64,000 nucleotides of DNA from Inhella proteolytica (GCF_016093275.1 NZ_JAEDAK010000007.1:1-64000); one strand, 5' to 3'; positions 34,128 to 42,286 are shown, counted from the first letter of the stretch. The notes: generated from the sequence alone by a model not told the origin. A program made the numbers and translations.

Positions 34128-35575
34128 GGCGCGGCCTGCTCGGGCAGGGGCAGCGCCAGCTCGAAGCTGCTGCCGCCATGGCCGCGGGCGCGGTAGTGCA
34201 GCTCGCCGCCATGGGCGCGGGCGATGGCGCGGCACAGGGCCAGGCCCACGCCGGTGCCGCGGCCCTGCGCTTGTTCGCCGCGCTGGTAGGGCTCGAAGAT
34301 GCGCTCGCGCTGGCCCAGCGGCACGCCGGGGCCGCGGTCGCGCACGGCCAGCTGCAGCTGCTTGCCGCGCTGGCGCGCGTGCAGCTCCACCGTGCCGCCG
34401 CCGCCATGGCGCAAGGCGTTGTCGAGCAGGTTGTCGAGCAGCTGCACCAGCAGCACGGCGTCGCAGCGCAGCAGCGGCAGGTCGGGCGCCAGGTGCAGCT
34501 TGATGCGGCGCTGCGGGTCGCGTTCGCGCAGGCGCTGCAGCACGCTGCCCACCAGCTCCTCCACCGATTCCCAGTCCAGGTTGAGCGCCAGGCCGGGCTG
34601 GCCCAGGCGGGCGAGCTGCAGGGCGTTGTCGGTCAGGCGGGCGAGTTGCTCGGCCTCGCTGACGATGCGCTCGGCCAGGCGCTGGCGTTGCAGGCCGTCG
34701 AGGCGCTCGGCCTGGTCGCGCAGGCTGGTGGCGGCGCCCAGGATGGTGGCCAGGGGCGTGCGGTGGTCGTGCGCGATGGCGGCCAGCAGGGTGTTGCGCA
34801 GGCGCTGGCTGGCAGCCTCTTCCTGCGCGGCCTGGGCGCTGGCCAGGGCCTGGGCGCGTTCCAGCGCCAGGCCGAGCTGGTCGCACAGGGCCTGGGCCTG
34901 CAGGCGGTCGGCTTCATCGAACTGCACCGGGCGTTCGCCCAGCGGCAAATGGGCGGCGCCATGGCAGGCCTGGCGGCCGCGCAGCGGCAGGTACCAGGCG
35001 TCTTCGTCCTCGTGGTGGCCGCAGCCCGGGCCGAAGGCCTGGGCCTGGGCCATGCACAGCGCAAGACCAGTGGCGGCGCCGGGCGTGGGCTGGCCGAGCA
35101 GCTCGCCGTCCGCCAGGCGCAGGCTCACCGGCCCACGCGCCAGCGCCTGCAGCTGCGGCAGCAGGGCGGCGGGGCCGGCGCCGTCGCGCAGGTGCTCGGC
35201 GAAGGCGCGCAGCTCCTCGCTGCGGCGCGCATGGGCCTGGGCGGTGTCGGCCAGGCGGCGCTGGCGCGCCATCAGCCCCGCCACCAGGGCGCTGGCGCCC
35301 AGCAGGGTCAGGAGCAGCAGCAGGTCTTGCGGGCGCTCCACGCGCAGGCTGCCCTGCGGGGGCACGAAACGCCAGTTGAAGGCCGCCACCGCCAGCACTG
35401 CCACGGGCAGGGCCAGGCGCGGCGGCCACCACAGCCCGGCCAGCAGCGCGCCCATCACCATCAGCAGGGCCAGATGGGCCAGTTCCAGCTGCGGCGCCAG
35501 CACCAGCAGCAGGGTCCAGCACAGAGCCCAGGTGGCGGCACCAGCCAGCAGGGGGCGCAGAGAGGGGAAGCGCAT
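34124..35575 (-). CDS. KdpD-like sensor histidine kinase lacking the KdpD/Usp N-terminal half
   Basis: A 483-aa kinase that corresponds to the C-terminal half of KdpD. It starts with the four-helix DUF4118 membrane domain (residues 1-~105), continues with a GAF-like segment (~125-240), and has a KdpD-type H-box IAHDHRTPLATILGAATSL. The N box LLDNLLDNALRHGGG and the G boxes RDRGPGVP and GTGVGLALC follow. The ~400-residue KdpD and universal-stress-protein domains present in E. coli KdpD are missing, and the frame has no room for them upstream. It pairs with the kdpE-like gene by a 4-base overlap. Confidence 0.87.
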   Translation of the reverse strand: MRFPSLRPLLAGAATWALCWTLLLVLAPQLELAHLALLMVMGALLAGLWWPPRLALPVAVLAVAAFNWRFVPPQGSLRVERPQDLLLLLTLLGASALVAGLMARQRRLADTAQAHARRSEELRAFAEHLRDGAGPAALLPQLQALARGPVSLRLADGELLGQPTPGAATGLALCMAQAQAFGPGCGHHEDEDAWYLPLRGRQACHGAAHLPLGERPVQFDEADRLQAQALCDQLGLALERAQALASAQAAQEEAASQRLRNTLLAAIAHDHRTPLATILGAATSLRDQAERLDGLQRQRLAERIVSEAEQLARLTDNALQLARLGQPGLALNLDWESVEELVGSVLQRLRERDPQRRIKLHLAPDLPLLRCDAVLLVQLLDNLLDNALRHGGGGTVELHARQRGKQLQLAVRDRGPGVPLGQRERIFEPYQRGEQAQGRGTGVGLALCRAIARAHGGELHYRARGHGGSSFELALPLPEQAAP

Positions 35576-35630
35576 GGCGGCACCCTAGCAGGCCGGGCAT
35601 CAGGATGGCATCAGGGCTGCATATTGGGAT

Positions 35631-35642
35631 ATTGGATCCAAT
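35631..35642. promoter_or_regulatory. 12-bp perfect palindrome upstream of the hydroxyproline genes (GntR-type operator candidate)
   Basis: The palindrome attggatccaat lies 27 bases before the ATG of the trans-3-hydroxy-L-proline dehydratase gene, in A/T-rich surroundings unlike the rest of the region. TTGGATCCAA-type sites are typical for FadR-subfamily GntR repressors, which often control proline and hydroxyproline catabolism. No GntR gene is in the window. Confidence 0.5.
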
Positions 35643-35669
35643 GTATGTGGCCGCGGGCATACTCGCGCC

Positions 35670-36728
35670 ATGAAGCCCATCCCCGCACTGGACCTGGAAG
35701 CCGCGCTGCGCTGGCAGCCCCCCGCAGGCTGGACCTGCATCGAGGCCCTGGACGCCCACACCGCCGGTGAGCCGCTGCGCATCATCCTGGCCGGCTGGCC
35801 GGACCTGGGCGGTGGCACGGTGCTGGCGCGCCGCCGCCGCGCCCGGGCCGAGCTGGAGCCGCTGCGCCGCGCCCTGATGTGGGAGCCGCGCGGCCATGCC
35901 GACATGTACGGCTGCGTGCTGATGCCGCCGGAGCGGCCGGATTCGCACATCGCCGTGCTCTTCACGCACAACGAGGGTTACAGCAGCATGTGCGGCCACG
36001 GCATCGTGGCGGTGGTGACGGCGGCCTTCCAGTGCGGCCTGCTGCCGCCCGCGCTGGCCCAGGTGCGCATCGACAGCCCGGCCGGGCTGATCGAGGCCGA
36101 GCCGGTGTGGAACGCCGATGGCAGCCGCGTGCAGGCGGTGCGCTTTCGCGGCGTGCCTTCGTGGGTGCTGTGCCTCGACGACACAGTGGACGTGCCAGGC
36201 CTGGGCCGGGTGCGCTTCGACATCGCCTACGGCGGCGCCTTCTATGCCTATGTGGAGGCCGGCCCGCTGGGCCTGGCGCTGCGGCCCGAGCGGGCCGGCG
36301 AGTTGATCGACGCGGGCCGGCGCATCAAGCAGGCGGTGGCGGCGGCGCGGCGCTTCGAGCACCCCGAGCACGAAGACCTGGGCTTTCTGTACGGCACGAT
36401 CTTCACCGGCCCGGCCGAGGCGGCGGACGCGCACAGCCGGCAGGTCTGCATCTTTGCCGACGGCGAACTGGACCGCAGCCCCACGGGCACCGGCGTGTGC
36501 GGCCGCGCCGCGCTGCTGCACGCGCGCGGCGAGCTGGCGCCGGGGCAGGCGGTGGCCATTGAATCCATCCTTGGCACCCGCTTCGGCGTGCAGGCCGGCA
36601 CCGAAATGCCGCACCATGGCCGGCCCGCGCTGCGGCCGCTGGTGGAAGGCTCGGCCTTCCTGACTGGCCGGCACCGCTTCTTCATCGACCCCGCCGACCC
36701 CCTGGGCGCCGGCTTTCTGCTGCGCTGA
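35670..36728 (+). CDS. trans-3-hydroxy-L-proline dehydratase (proline racemase family)
   Basis: A 352-aa member of the proline racemase family. The first catalytic Cys is C108 in EGYSSMCGHG. At the second catalytic position the protein has Thr272 (DRSPTGTG) instead of Cys. In this family a Cys/Thr pair marks trans-3-hydroxy-L-proline dehydratase, whereas Cys/Cys marks proline racemase and 4-hydroxyproline epimerase. The product would be 1-pyrroline-2-carboxylate. The next gene, overlapping by one base (TGATG), encodes the matching reductase, which supports the assignment. Confidence 0.88.
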   Translation: MKPIPALDLEAALRWQPPAGWTCIEALDAHTAGEPLRIILAGWPDLGGGTVLARRRRARAELEPLRRALMWEPRGHADMYGCVLMPPERPDSHIAVLFTHNEGYSSMCGHGIVAVVTAAFQCGLLPPALAQVRIDSPAGLIEAEPVWNADGSRVQAVRFRGVPSWVLCLDDTVDVPGLGRVRFDIAYGGAFYAYVEAGPLGLALRPERAGELIDAGRRIKQAVAAARRFEHPEHEDLGFLYGTIFTGPAEAADAHSRQVCIFADGELDRSPTGTGVCGRAALLHARGELAPGQAVAIESILGTRFGVQAGTEMPHHGRPALRPLVEGSAFLTGRHRFFIDPADPLGAGFLLR

Positions 36729-37657
36729 TGCACCTCATCGACCGCCACGCCCTGGAGCAGGCCCTGAGCCTGGACGACGCCCTGGCCAGCCAGCGCGAAG
36801 CCTTTCTGGCCGACCGGCGCGGCGAGTACGAACAGCCGCCGCGCAGCCGCTTTGATTGGCCGAGCCTGGGCCAGCGCACCCTGGTGATGCCGGCGCTGCG
36901 CCGCGGCCAGCCCTGGCTGACATTGAAGATCGTGCAGGTCAGCGATGCCGGCGCGGTGACGGGCCAGCTCTGGGTGCTGGACACGCGCACGCAGCAGCCG
37001 CTGGCCTTGCTGGATGCCGAGCCCATCACCCTGCTGCGCACGGCCGCGGCCTCGGTGCTTTCGGCCCAGCTGTGGGCGCCAGCGGGCGCGCAGACCCTGG
37101 CCGTGCTGGGTGCCGGCGCGCAGGCTCTGGCCCATGTGCGGGCGCTGGCCGCTGCCGGCCTGGTGGCGCGGGTCCGCGTCTGGGCGCGCCGAGCCGAGCA
37201 GGCCGAGGCGGCGGCCGCGCAGTTGCGCGCCGAACTGGAGCTGGCGGTGGAGGCCGCCCCCAGCCCGGCGGCGGCGCTGGCGGGTGCCGGCCTGGTGTGC
37301 ACCTGCACGCCGGCGCTTCAGCCCCTGTTCGAGGCCGGCGCGCTCGCGCCCGAGGTGCATGTGATGGCCATCGGCGCCTTCCGGCCCGAGATGTGCGAAC
37401 TGCCGCCCGCCCTGTTCGCGCAGGCCGGCGTGCTGGTGGACCGCCTGGCTACCGCGCGCACGGAAGCCGGCGACCTGCTGCAGGCGCAGGCCCAGGGCCT
37501 GCTGGATTTCGAGCGTCAGGTGCGGGAGCTGGGCACGCTGCTGCTGCAGAGCGCGCCGGCGCGGCCGGCGCGCACGGTGTTCAAGTCCGTCGGCCTGGCG
37601 CTGCAGGACCACGCGCTGGCCTGCCTGGCGCTCAGCCGCCTGGGGCTGCTGCCTTGA
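36728..37657 (+). CDS. 1-pyrroline-2-carboxylate reductase (ornithine cyclodeaminase/mu-crystallin family)
   Basis: A 309-aa NAD(P)-dependent enzyme of the ornithine cyclodeaminase/mu-crystallin family. ALRRGQPWLTLKIVQV and LDAEPITLLRTAAASVLSAQ belong to the substrate domain. The Rossmann segment is TLAVLGAGAQALAHVRALAA, followed by VMAIGAFRPEMCELPP and a C-terminal TVFKSVGLALQDHALA helix. With the preceding dehydratase it completes conversion of trans-3-hydroxy-L-proline to L-proline. The start overlaps the dehydratase stop by one base. The 3' end overlaps the convergent hydrolase gene by 26 bases. Confidence 0.88.
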   Translation: MHLIDRHALEQALSLDDALASQREAFLADRRGEYEQPPRSRFDWPSLGQRTLVMPALRRGQPWLTLKIVQVSDAGAVTGQLWVLDTRTQQPLALLDAEPITLLRTAAASVLSAQLWAPAGAQTLAVLGAGAQALAHVRALAAAGLVARVRVWARRAEQAEAAAAQLRAELELAVEAAPSPAAALAGAGLVCTCTPALQPLFEAGALAPEVHVMAIGAFRPEMCELPPALFAQAGVLVDRLATARTEAGDLLQAQAQGLLDFERQVRELGTLLLQSAPARPARTVFKSVGLALQDHALACLALSRLGLLP

Positions 37658-38459
37658 CGAGGCTCTGCACGAAGGCACGCGCCAGCGGCCGGAATTCCAC
37701 GTAGCGCGGCACATGGCAATTGCCCGGCAGCAGCTCCAGCCGGGCCGGGCCGCGGAAGGCCTTTTGCAGGGCGCGGGCATGGGCCACGGGGGTGACGGGG
37801 TCCTGCTCGCAATGCAGCTGCAGCACCGGCACGGCCACCTGGGCGGCGGCGCGGTCGGCGCGGTGCGGGTCGCGCATCAGCCAGTCCACCGGCAGCCAGG
37901 GGTAGAGGCCGCGGGCGATGGCCAGTGCCGAGTCGAAGCCCGAATCGAGCAGCAGGCCGGCCACCGGCTGCTCGGCGGCCAGCATCACGGCCTGGGCGCT
38001 GCCGAGCGATTCACCGAACAACACGATGCGCGCGGGCGCGATGCCGCGGCGCTTGAGCTCGGCGTAGCCGGCGCGGGCGTCCTCGCGCCAGCCGGCCTCG
38101 CTGGGTTCGCCGCTGCTGCCGCCGTAGCCGCGCCAGCTCAGGGCCAGCACGCCGAAGCCGTCTTCATGCAGCGCGGCCAGGCGCGGGCTGCGCGCGTCCA
38201 GATTGGCGCCATTGCCGTGCAGGTAGAGCAGCACGGCGGCCTGCTCGTTCGGCGGTGCCAGCCACCAGGCCTGCAGGCGCTCGCCGTCGGCGGTTTGCAG
38301 GCGCAGGGTCTCGGCGGCGGCCGGGGCCTCGCGCAGGGGGTTGGCGTCGGGGTGGAAGAGCAGGCGGCGCTGACCCGTCCACACGCCCATGCACAGCACC
38401 AGGTAGACCAGGGCCGCGGCGGCCAGCAGCACGGCCAGGCTGCGCAGCAGGGTTTTCAT
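37632..38459 (-). CDS. Membrane-anchored alpha/beta hydrolase
   Basis: A 275-aa serine hydrolase of the S33/BEM46-like group. One N-terminal helix (LLAAAALVYLVLCMGVW) probably anchors it in the membrane with the catalytic domain outside. LLYLHGNGANL is the oxyanion strand, FGESLGSAQAVML gives the Ser nucleophile (GxSxG), CEQDPVTP the acid, and GNCHVPRY the His. The ATG at 38457-38459 overlaps the cupin anti-sigma stop by 4 bases, so this is the last gene of the ECF operon. The substrate is unknown. Confidence 0.87.
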   Translation of the reverse strand: MKTLLRSLAVLLAAAALVYLVLCMGVWTGQRRLLFHPDANPLREAPAAAETLRLQTADGERLQAWWLAPPNEQAAVLLYLHGNGANLDARSPRLAALHEDGFGVLALSWRGYGGSSGEPSEAGWREDARAGYAELKRRGIAPARIVLFGESLGSAQAVMLAAEQPVAGLLLDSGFDSALAIARGLYPWLPVDWLMRDPHRADRAAAQVAVPVLQLHCEQDPVTPVAHARALQKAFRGPARLELLPGNCHVPRYVEFRPLARAFVQSLVKAAAPGG

Positions 38460-39310
38460 CCCAGTGCCGGCCAGCCCTGGGTTTGGCGGTGCTCGTTGTC
38501 CACCGCCGCGGGGTCGATGGCGCCGTGGAAGAACAGCAGGCAGGGGGCGTCGGCAAACAGATCGCCATGCAGGCTGCCGGCCGGGGCGAACTGGAAGCCG
38601 CCCTCGGGCAGCAGCAGGTCGTCCATGAACAGCTCGCCCTCGACCATCAGGCATTCCTCGTCCAGGCCATGCGGATGGCCGGGCACGCGGCCGCCGGCGG
38701 CAAAGCGCGCCAGCAGCGAGATGGCGGCGCCTTCGCCATGCAGCGGGCAGATCTCCACCCCGGGGCGCAGCGGCTGCCAGGTTTGCGGCGTGTGCAACTG
38801 GGGCGCGGCGGGTGCCTGGAAGGGGCCGGCGGCGCCGTGCTCACGCCAATACAGGCGCAGCGGGCCCGTGGCGCTGGCGCGCAGGGGCGTGCCGGGGGGC
38901 AGCAGGGCGTGGCCGCAGGCGTGCAGGGCCTGGCCGTCCTCCAGCTCCAGGCGGCCGGCCAGCACCAGCAGTTCCAGCGCGCCGCTGCCGCGGCCATTCA
39001 GGCGGGCACCGGGGGCCAGTTCCAGCAACCAGCTGCCGCCATGCAGGGGGTGGGCCTGCACGCCTTCGGCCCAGGCCTCGGCTTGGCCCTGCTGCAGCGG
39101 GCGGCGGCGGGTGAGCATGGGGGCATTGGCGGCGCGCTGGCCGCGCACGCGTTCCAGCAGGCGCGCGCCCAGGGCGGCGGGCACGGGGCTGCTTTCGCGC
39201 AGCGCGGCACCCAGGGCACCCGCGGGCCCGGGCTCGGCGGCGCGGGCATGCGGCAGGGGCAGGGCCTGGCCGAGCGCGTCGAGAACGTCAGGGGCGTGGG
39301 CGGGCTTCAT
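38456..39310 (-). CDS. ChrR-like cupin anti-sigma factor (N-terminal zinc motif absent)
   Basis: A 284-aa protein with two cupin-like barrels, encoded directly after an ECF sigma gene with a 4-base overlap, as in sigma-ChrR pairs. The second barrel keeps metal ligands in PGHPHGLDEECLMVEG and the later LHGD. The first barrel (about residues 95-165) lacks them. The N-terminal region, which in Rhodobacter ChrR holds the HxxxCxxC zinc site that binds the sigma factor, has no cysteine here. Either the anti-sigma contact works without zinc or the protein has another role. Confidence 0.78.
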   Translation of the reverse strand: MKPAHAPDVLDALGQALPLPHARAAEPGPAGALGAALRESSPVPAALGARLLERVRGQRAANAPMLTRRRPLQQGQAEAWAEGVQAHPLHGGSWLLELAPGARLNGRGSGALELLVLAGRLELEDGQALHACGHALLPPGTPLRASATGPLRLYWREHGAAGPFQAPAAPQLHTPQTWQPLRPGVEICPLHGEGAAISLLARFAAGGRVPGHPHGLDEECLMVEGELFMDDLLLPEGGFQFAPAGSLHGDLFADAPCLLFFHGAIDPAAVDNEHRQTQGWPALG

Positions 39311-40008
39311 GGTGCGTCCCCCAGCAGGGGCTTGAGCGCGCCGAGGGCGCGCCGGATATGGGACTTGACGGTGCCGAGCGGCAGCCCGGTCTGGGCGGCG
39401 ATTTCGTCGTGCGTCAGGCCGCGGAAAAAGGCCAGCGCGAGCAGCTGGCGCGGCAACGCGGCGAGCTGCTGCAGTGCGGCGTGCAGGGCGGCGTGGTGGC
39501 GGCTGGCTTCGAGCAGGCTGCCGGCGTCTTGCTCGGCGTCCTCGGGCGGTTCGAAGCCGTCTTCCTGCAGGGCGTCGAGCGAGACGGTCTCCTCGCGCTC
39601 CTGGCGGCGGGCGCGGTAGGCGTCGAGCGCGCGGCTGCGCGCCAGCGTCAGCACCCAGGCTTCGGCGCAGCCGCGCGTCGGGTCGAAGCGGGCGGCCTGG
39701 CGCCAGACCTGCCAGAAGCAGTCTTCCACCGCCTCTTCGGCGGCGGCGGCATCGCGCAGGATGCGCAGGGCCAGCGCGTGCACGCGGCCGGCCAGGGCCT
39801 CGTAGAGCTGGGTGAAAGCGGCCTCGCCGGCGGCGTCCTGCTCGGCCACGGCCAGCAGCAGGGTCTGCAGGCGCAGCGAGGCGGCGTCGCGCACGTGCGC
39901 GGCGCTGGCTTCTATTGGCGGTTGCAGGGCGGCGAACTCGTCCATTGAAAAGGCGCCCAGGAGCGCGGGCCAGAAGGGCCGCGCTGCGCTGTGTAGGCCG
40001 GTGAGCAT
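39307..40008 (-). CDS. ECF sigma factor (RpoE/ECF11-like)
   Basis: A 233-aa extracytoplasmic-function sigma factor. Region 2 runs from LYEALAGRVHALALRILRDAAAAEEAVEDCFWQVWRQA to about residue 120. Region 4 has LPRQLLALAFFRGLTHDEIAAQTGLPLGTVKSHIRRAL near the C-terminus. The start at 40006-40008 was preferred over ATG 39943-39945 because a purine-rich stretch precedes it; the shorter form would remove 21 residues. It overlaps the cupin protein gene by 4 bases, so the pair is probably a sigma/anti-sigma unit responding to oxidative or similar stress. Confidence 0.88.
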   Translation of the reverse strand: MLTGLHSAARPFWPALLGAFSMDEFAALQPPIEASAAHVRDAASLRLQTLLLAVAEQDAAGEAAFTQLYEALAGRVHALALRILRDAAAAEEAVEDCFWQVWRQAARFDPTRGCAEAWVLTLARSRALDAYRARRQEREETVSLDALQEDGFEPPEDAEQDAGSLLEASRHHAALHAALQQLAALPRQLLALAFFRGLTHDEIAAQTGLPLGTVKSHIRRALGALKPLLGDAP

Positions 40009-40026
40009 GGCGGTCTCGCGATTCTC

Positions 40027-40437
40027 TCAGCGCCCCAGCATCTCGCGATGCAGGGGAGCGAGCTTGGCGAGCATGCGGTTCTGGTCCGCAAAGGCGATGC
40101 CGCGCGCCTGCATGGCGGCCTGCAGCACCTCCACCAGGGCGTTGAAGTCGGCCTTCTGCAGCTCCATGCCTTCGTGGGCGCTGGCCATGTCGGGGCCCTC
40201 GTACTTGCAGGGGCCGCCGGCCAGCTCGCACAGCTGCTCGGTGAGCTGGCTGGCCAGGTGCTGCGGGTCGGTCATCTTGAAGCGCCGGCCGATGCGCTCG
40301 TGCTGGGGCAGGCGGGCCACGAAGTCGTCCATGACAGCGCGGATGCCGGGCTTCTCGCCCCAGGCGCGGTAAAGGGTGTCATCGGCCCGGGCGGTGGTGC
40401 TGAGGGCGAGCAGCAGGGAGATCAGGAGCAGGCGCAT
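40027..40437 (-). CDS. Exported group I truncated hemoglobin
   Basis: A 136-aa globin with a signal peptide (LLLISLLLALSTTARA, cleavage near residue 18), which is unusual because most truncated hemoglobins are cytoplasmic. The fold starts LYRAWGEKPGIRAVMDDFVARL; the proximal His is H88 in ASAHEGMELQKADFNALVEVL. Two cysteines (C70, C77) in the EF region could form a disulfide outside the cytoplasm. It follows the DUF3034 gene by 5 bases and precedes the ECF sigma gene by 18 bases, so the three are probably one operon. Roles in NO or O2 chemistry are plausible. Confidence 0.85.
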   Translation of the reverse strand: MRLLLISLLLALSTTARADDTLYRAWGEKPGIRAVMDDFVARLPQHERIGRRFKMTDPQHLASQLTEQLCELAGGPCKYEGPDMASAHEGMELQKADFNALVEVLQAAMQARGIAFADQNRMLAKLAPLHREMLGR

Positions 40438-40442
40438 GGCGG

Positions 40443-41345
40443 TCAGAAGCTGAGCTGGACGGACAGGTAGGCGCCGCGCTGGCGGCGCGGCTGCAGGGCC
40501 GGGGCGATGCGGCCCAGATCCACTGCGGCGGCGGTGAAGCTGAGGTGTTTGTTGGGCGCGAAGGCGAGGAAGGCGTCAAACCAGTCGTCCTCGGCCAGCG
40601 CGCCGGTGCCCAGCACGCTGCGGTTCAGCGCGTTCGGCTTGGCGCGCGCCTCCACGCCCAGCGCCAGCTGCGGGGCCAGCAGCAGCGCCACGGAAAGTTC
40701 CGGCTGCAGGCGCCAGCGGCGGTCTTGTGCGCCACCAAAACCCAGCAGGCCGTTCTGGTTGGCCCGCGTGGCGCGCAGCGTCAGGTTGGTGAGCAGGCTG
40801 TGCTGCAGCCAGAGCTTGGTGGCGGCGGCGTAGAGCTCGGTGTCGCTGCGGCGCGCGCCCAGCGGGCCGAAGAGCGTGGGGGCGAAGGCGCCCGCCTGGC
40901 TGCGGCGGTGCAAGGCGCCCAGGGCGATCTGGGGCATCCAGCGGTCGGCGTCCAGCACGGCGTCGCCCGCCACGCGCCACTTGGCGCCCAGGATGTCCTG
41001 CTCCAGCTGCAGCCCGCCCAGGCCCAGCGGGGCGAGGTTCTGGCGCGTGTCGAAGCGCTGGCGCGCGATGGAGAACTCCAGGCGTTCATCCCAGGCGACG
41101 GCCGCGCCGGCCACGCGCAGGCCGTAGTCGCTGGTGCGGGCGGCGGTGACGAAGGCGCTGCCGCCCCATTCGCCGGGGCCGGCGTAGCTGCCGGTCAGGG
41201 CCCAGGGTGTGAGGCCGCCGCCGGCGGCGCCGTCGATGCTGGATACGCCGCCGGTGAGCAGCAGCTTGCTGCCGGCCGCCTGGGCGGGCAGGCCAAGAGC
41301 GGCCAGGCACAGGCCGGCCAACAGAGGAAAGGGGTGCAGGTTCAT
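40443..41345 (-). CDS. DUF3034 family predicted outer-membrane protein
   Basis: A 300-aa protein with a signal peptide (LLAGLCLAALGLPAQA) and strongly amphipathic beta-strands to the C-terminal residues VQLSF, whose terminal Phe fits outer-membrane beta-barrels. LLLTGGVSSIDGAAGGGLTPWA at the mature N-terminus and RLEFSIARQRFDTR in the middle are features of DUF3034. The family has no known function. It heads the run DUF3034, truncated hemoglobin, ECF sigma, cupin protein, hydrolase, all on the minus strand. Confidence 0.82.
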   Translation of the reverse strand: MNLHPFPLLAGLCLAALGLPAQAAGSKLLLTGGVSSIDGAAGGGLTPWALTGSYAGPGEWGGSAFVTAARTSDYGLRVAGAAVAWDERLEFSIARQRFDTRQNLAPLGLGGLQLEQDILGAKWRVAGDAVLDADRWMPQIALGALHRRSQAGAFAPTLFGPLGARRSDTELYAAATKLWLQHSLLTNLTLRATRANQNGLLGFGGAQDRRWRLQPELSVALLLAPQLALGVEARAKPNALNRSVLGTGALAEDDWFDAFLAFAPNKHLSFTAAAVDLGRIAPALQPRRQRGAYLSVQLSF

Positions 41346-41404
41346 GGTGAGCAGGAGGTGTTGCCAGCTGTTACGCCGGGCCTGCCCATTTGGATGCAGG
41401 CAAT

Positions 41405-42160
41405 TCAGCTTTTGCCGCGAAATTCGCGCAGGGCTTCCAGATCCAGCACCCGCACGCCGCCGTATTCCACGCGGATGGCGTTGGCCTCCTGCAGGTGCTG
41501 CAGCGCCAGGTTGACCCGCTGGCGCGAGAGCCCCACCAGATAGGCCAGCTCCTGCTGGGTGATGCGCAGCAGACTGCCCACGCCGGGGTAGAGCTGGGGG
41601 TGGAACAGGGCGGCCAGGTTGCGTGCCACGCGCAGGTCGGGGTCGGTGCTGCGGTCGGTCTCGCGCGCGGCGATGAACTGGCCCAGGCGTTCGTTCAGCT
41701 GGTCCAGCACATAGCGGTTGAAGGCGATGGAGCGGCCCAGCAGGGCTTCGAACTGCTCAAGGGGCAGGCCCGCCACCACCGAGCGGCGCAGCGCCTGGAT
41801 GTTGTAGCGGTAGGCCTCGCGCTTGAGCAGCGTGCCCTCGCCGAACCAGCCCCCCGGCGGCAGGCCGGCGAAGGTGATGGGCGGCATGCCGGTGGCTTCG
41901 TCGTTGCTCATCTTCAACAGGCCGTCCAGCACCCCGAACCAATAGGTGGCGGCCTTGCCCACGCGGCACAGGCGCTCGCCCGGCTCGGCCACCGCCACGT
42001 GCAGCTGGGGCGCGATCTCGGCCTGCTCTTCGGGCTTCAGCAGCGGCCACCAGGGAATGGCCGCCAGCTCCTCCGGCAAGGGAGGGCGGGCACGTTGACG
42101 CAGGGTGGGGGAGGCGGCGTCCATCCGGCCCATTGAACGCTGCGACACGTTCCGTTGCAT
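41405..42160 (-). CDS. Crp/Fnr-family transcriptional regulator
   Basis: A 251-aa regulator with an N-terminal cyclic-nucleotide-binding-like barrel (about 40-150, with FAGLPPGGWFGEGTLLKREAYRYNIQAL) and a C-terminal helix-turn-helix (QQELAYLVGLSRQRVNLALQHLQEANAI). The cAMP-contact residues of Crp are not evident, and there are no Fnr-type N-terminal cysteines. It is divergent from the acyl-CoA ligase/ABC transporter operon and likely controls it. The DUF3034 gene starts 59 bases after its stop on the same strand, so co-transcription is also possible. Confidence 0.88.
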   Translation of the reverse strand: MQRNVSQRSMGRMDAASPTLRQRARPPLPEELAAIPWWPLLKPEEQAEIAPQLHVAVAEPGERLCRVGKAATYWFGVLDGLLKMSNDEATGMPPITFAGLPPGGWFGEGTLLKREAYRYNIQALRRSVVAGLPLEQFEALLGRSIAFNRYVLDQLNERLGQFIAARETDRSTDPDLRVARNLAALFHPQLYPGVGSLLRITQQELAYLVGLSRQRVNLALQHLQEANAIRVEYGGVRVLDLEALREFRGKS

Positions 42161-42231
42161 CGGGGCGTTCCCGCCCCATTTCCTGGGGGTGGGGCGTGGG
42201 GGTAAGTCCTGCCCCGATCAAACCCGCGCTT

Positions 42232-42247
42232 TGTCGTCAATGCGACA
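42232..42247. promoter_or_regulatory. Crp-architecture dyad upstream of the acyl-CoA ligase operon
   Basis: The sequence tgtcgtcaatgcgaca has the 5-6-5 geometry of Crp/Fnr-family sites (TGTCG-N6-CGACA, perfect arms). It is 40 bases before the TTG start of the ligase gene and 72 bases from the Crp/Fnr-type start. The half-site tgcgacac occurs again inside the 5' end of the regulator gene (about 42138-42150). Confidence 0.5.
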
Positions 42248-42286
42248 CCTGAACGTCAAAGCGGGCTCCCAGAATCGCGCACCGTT

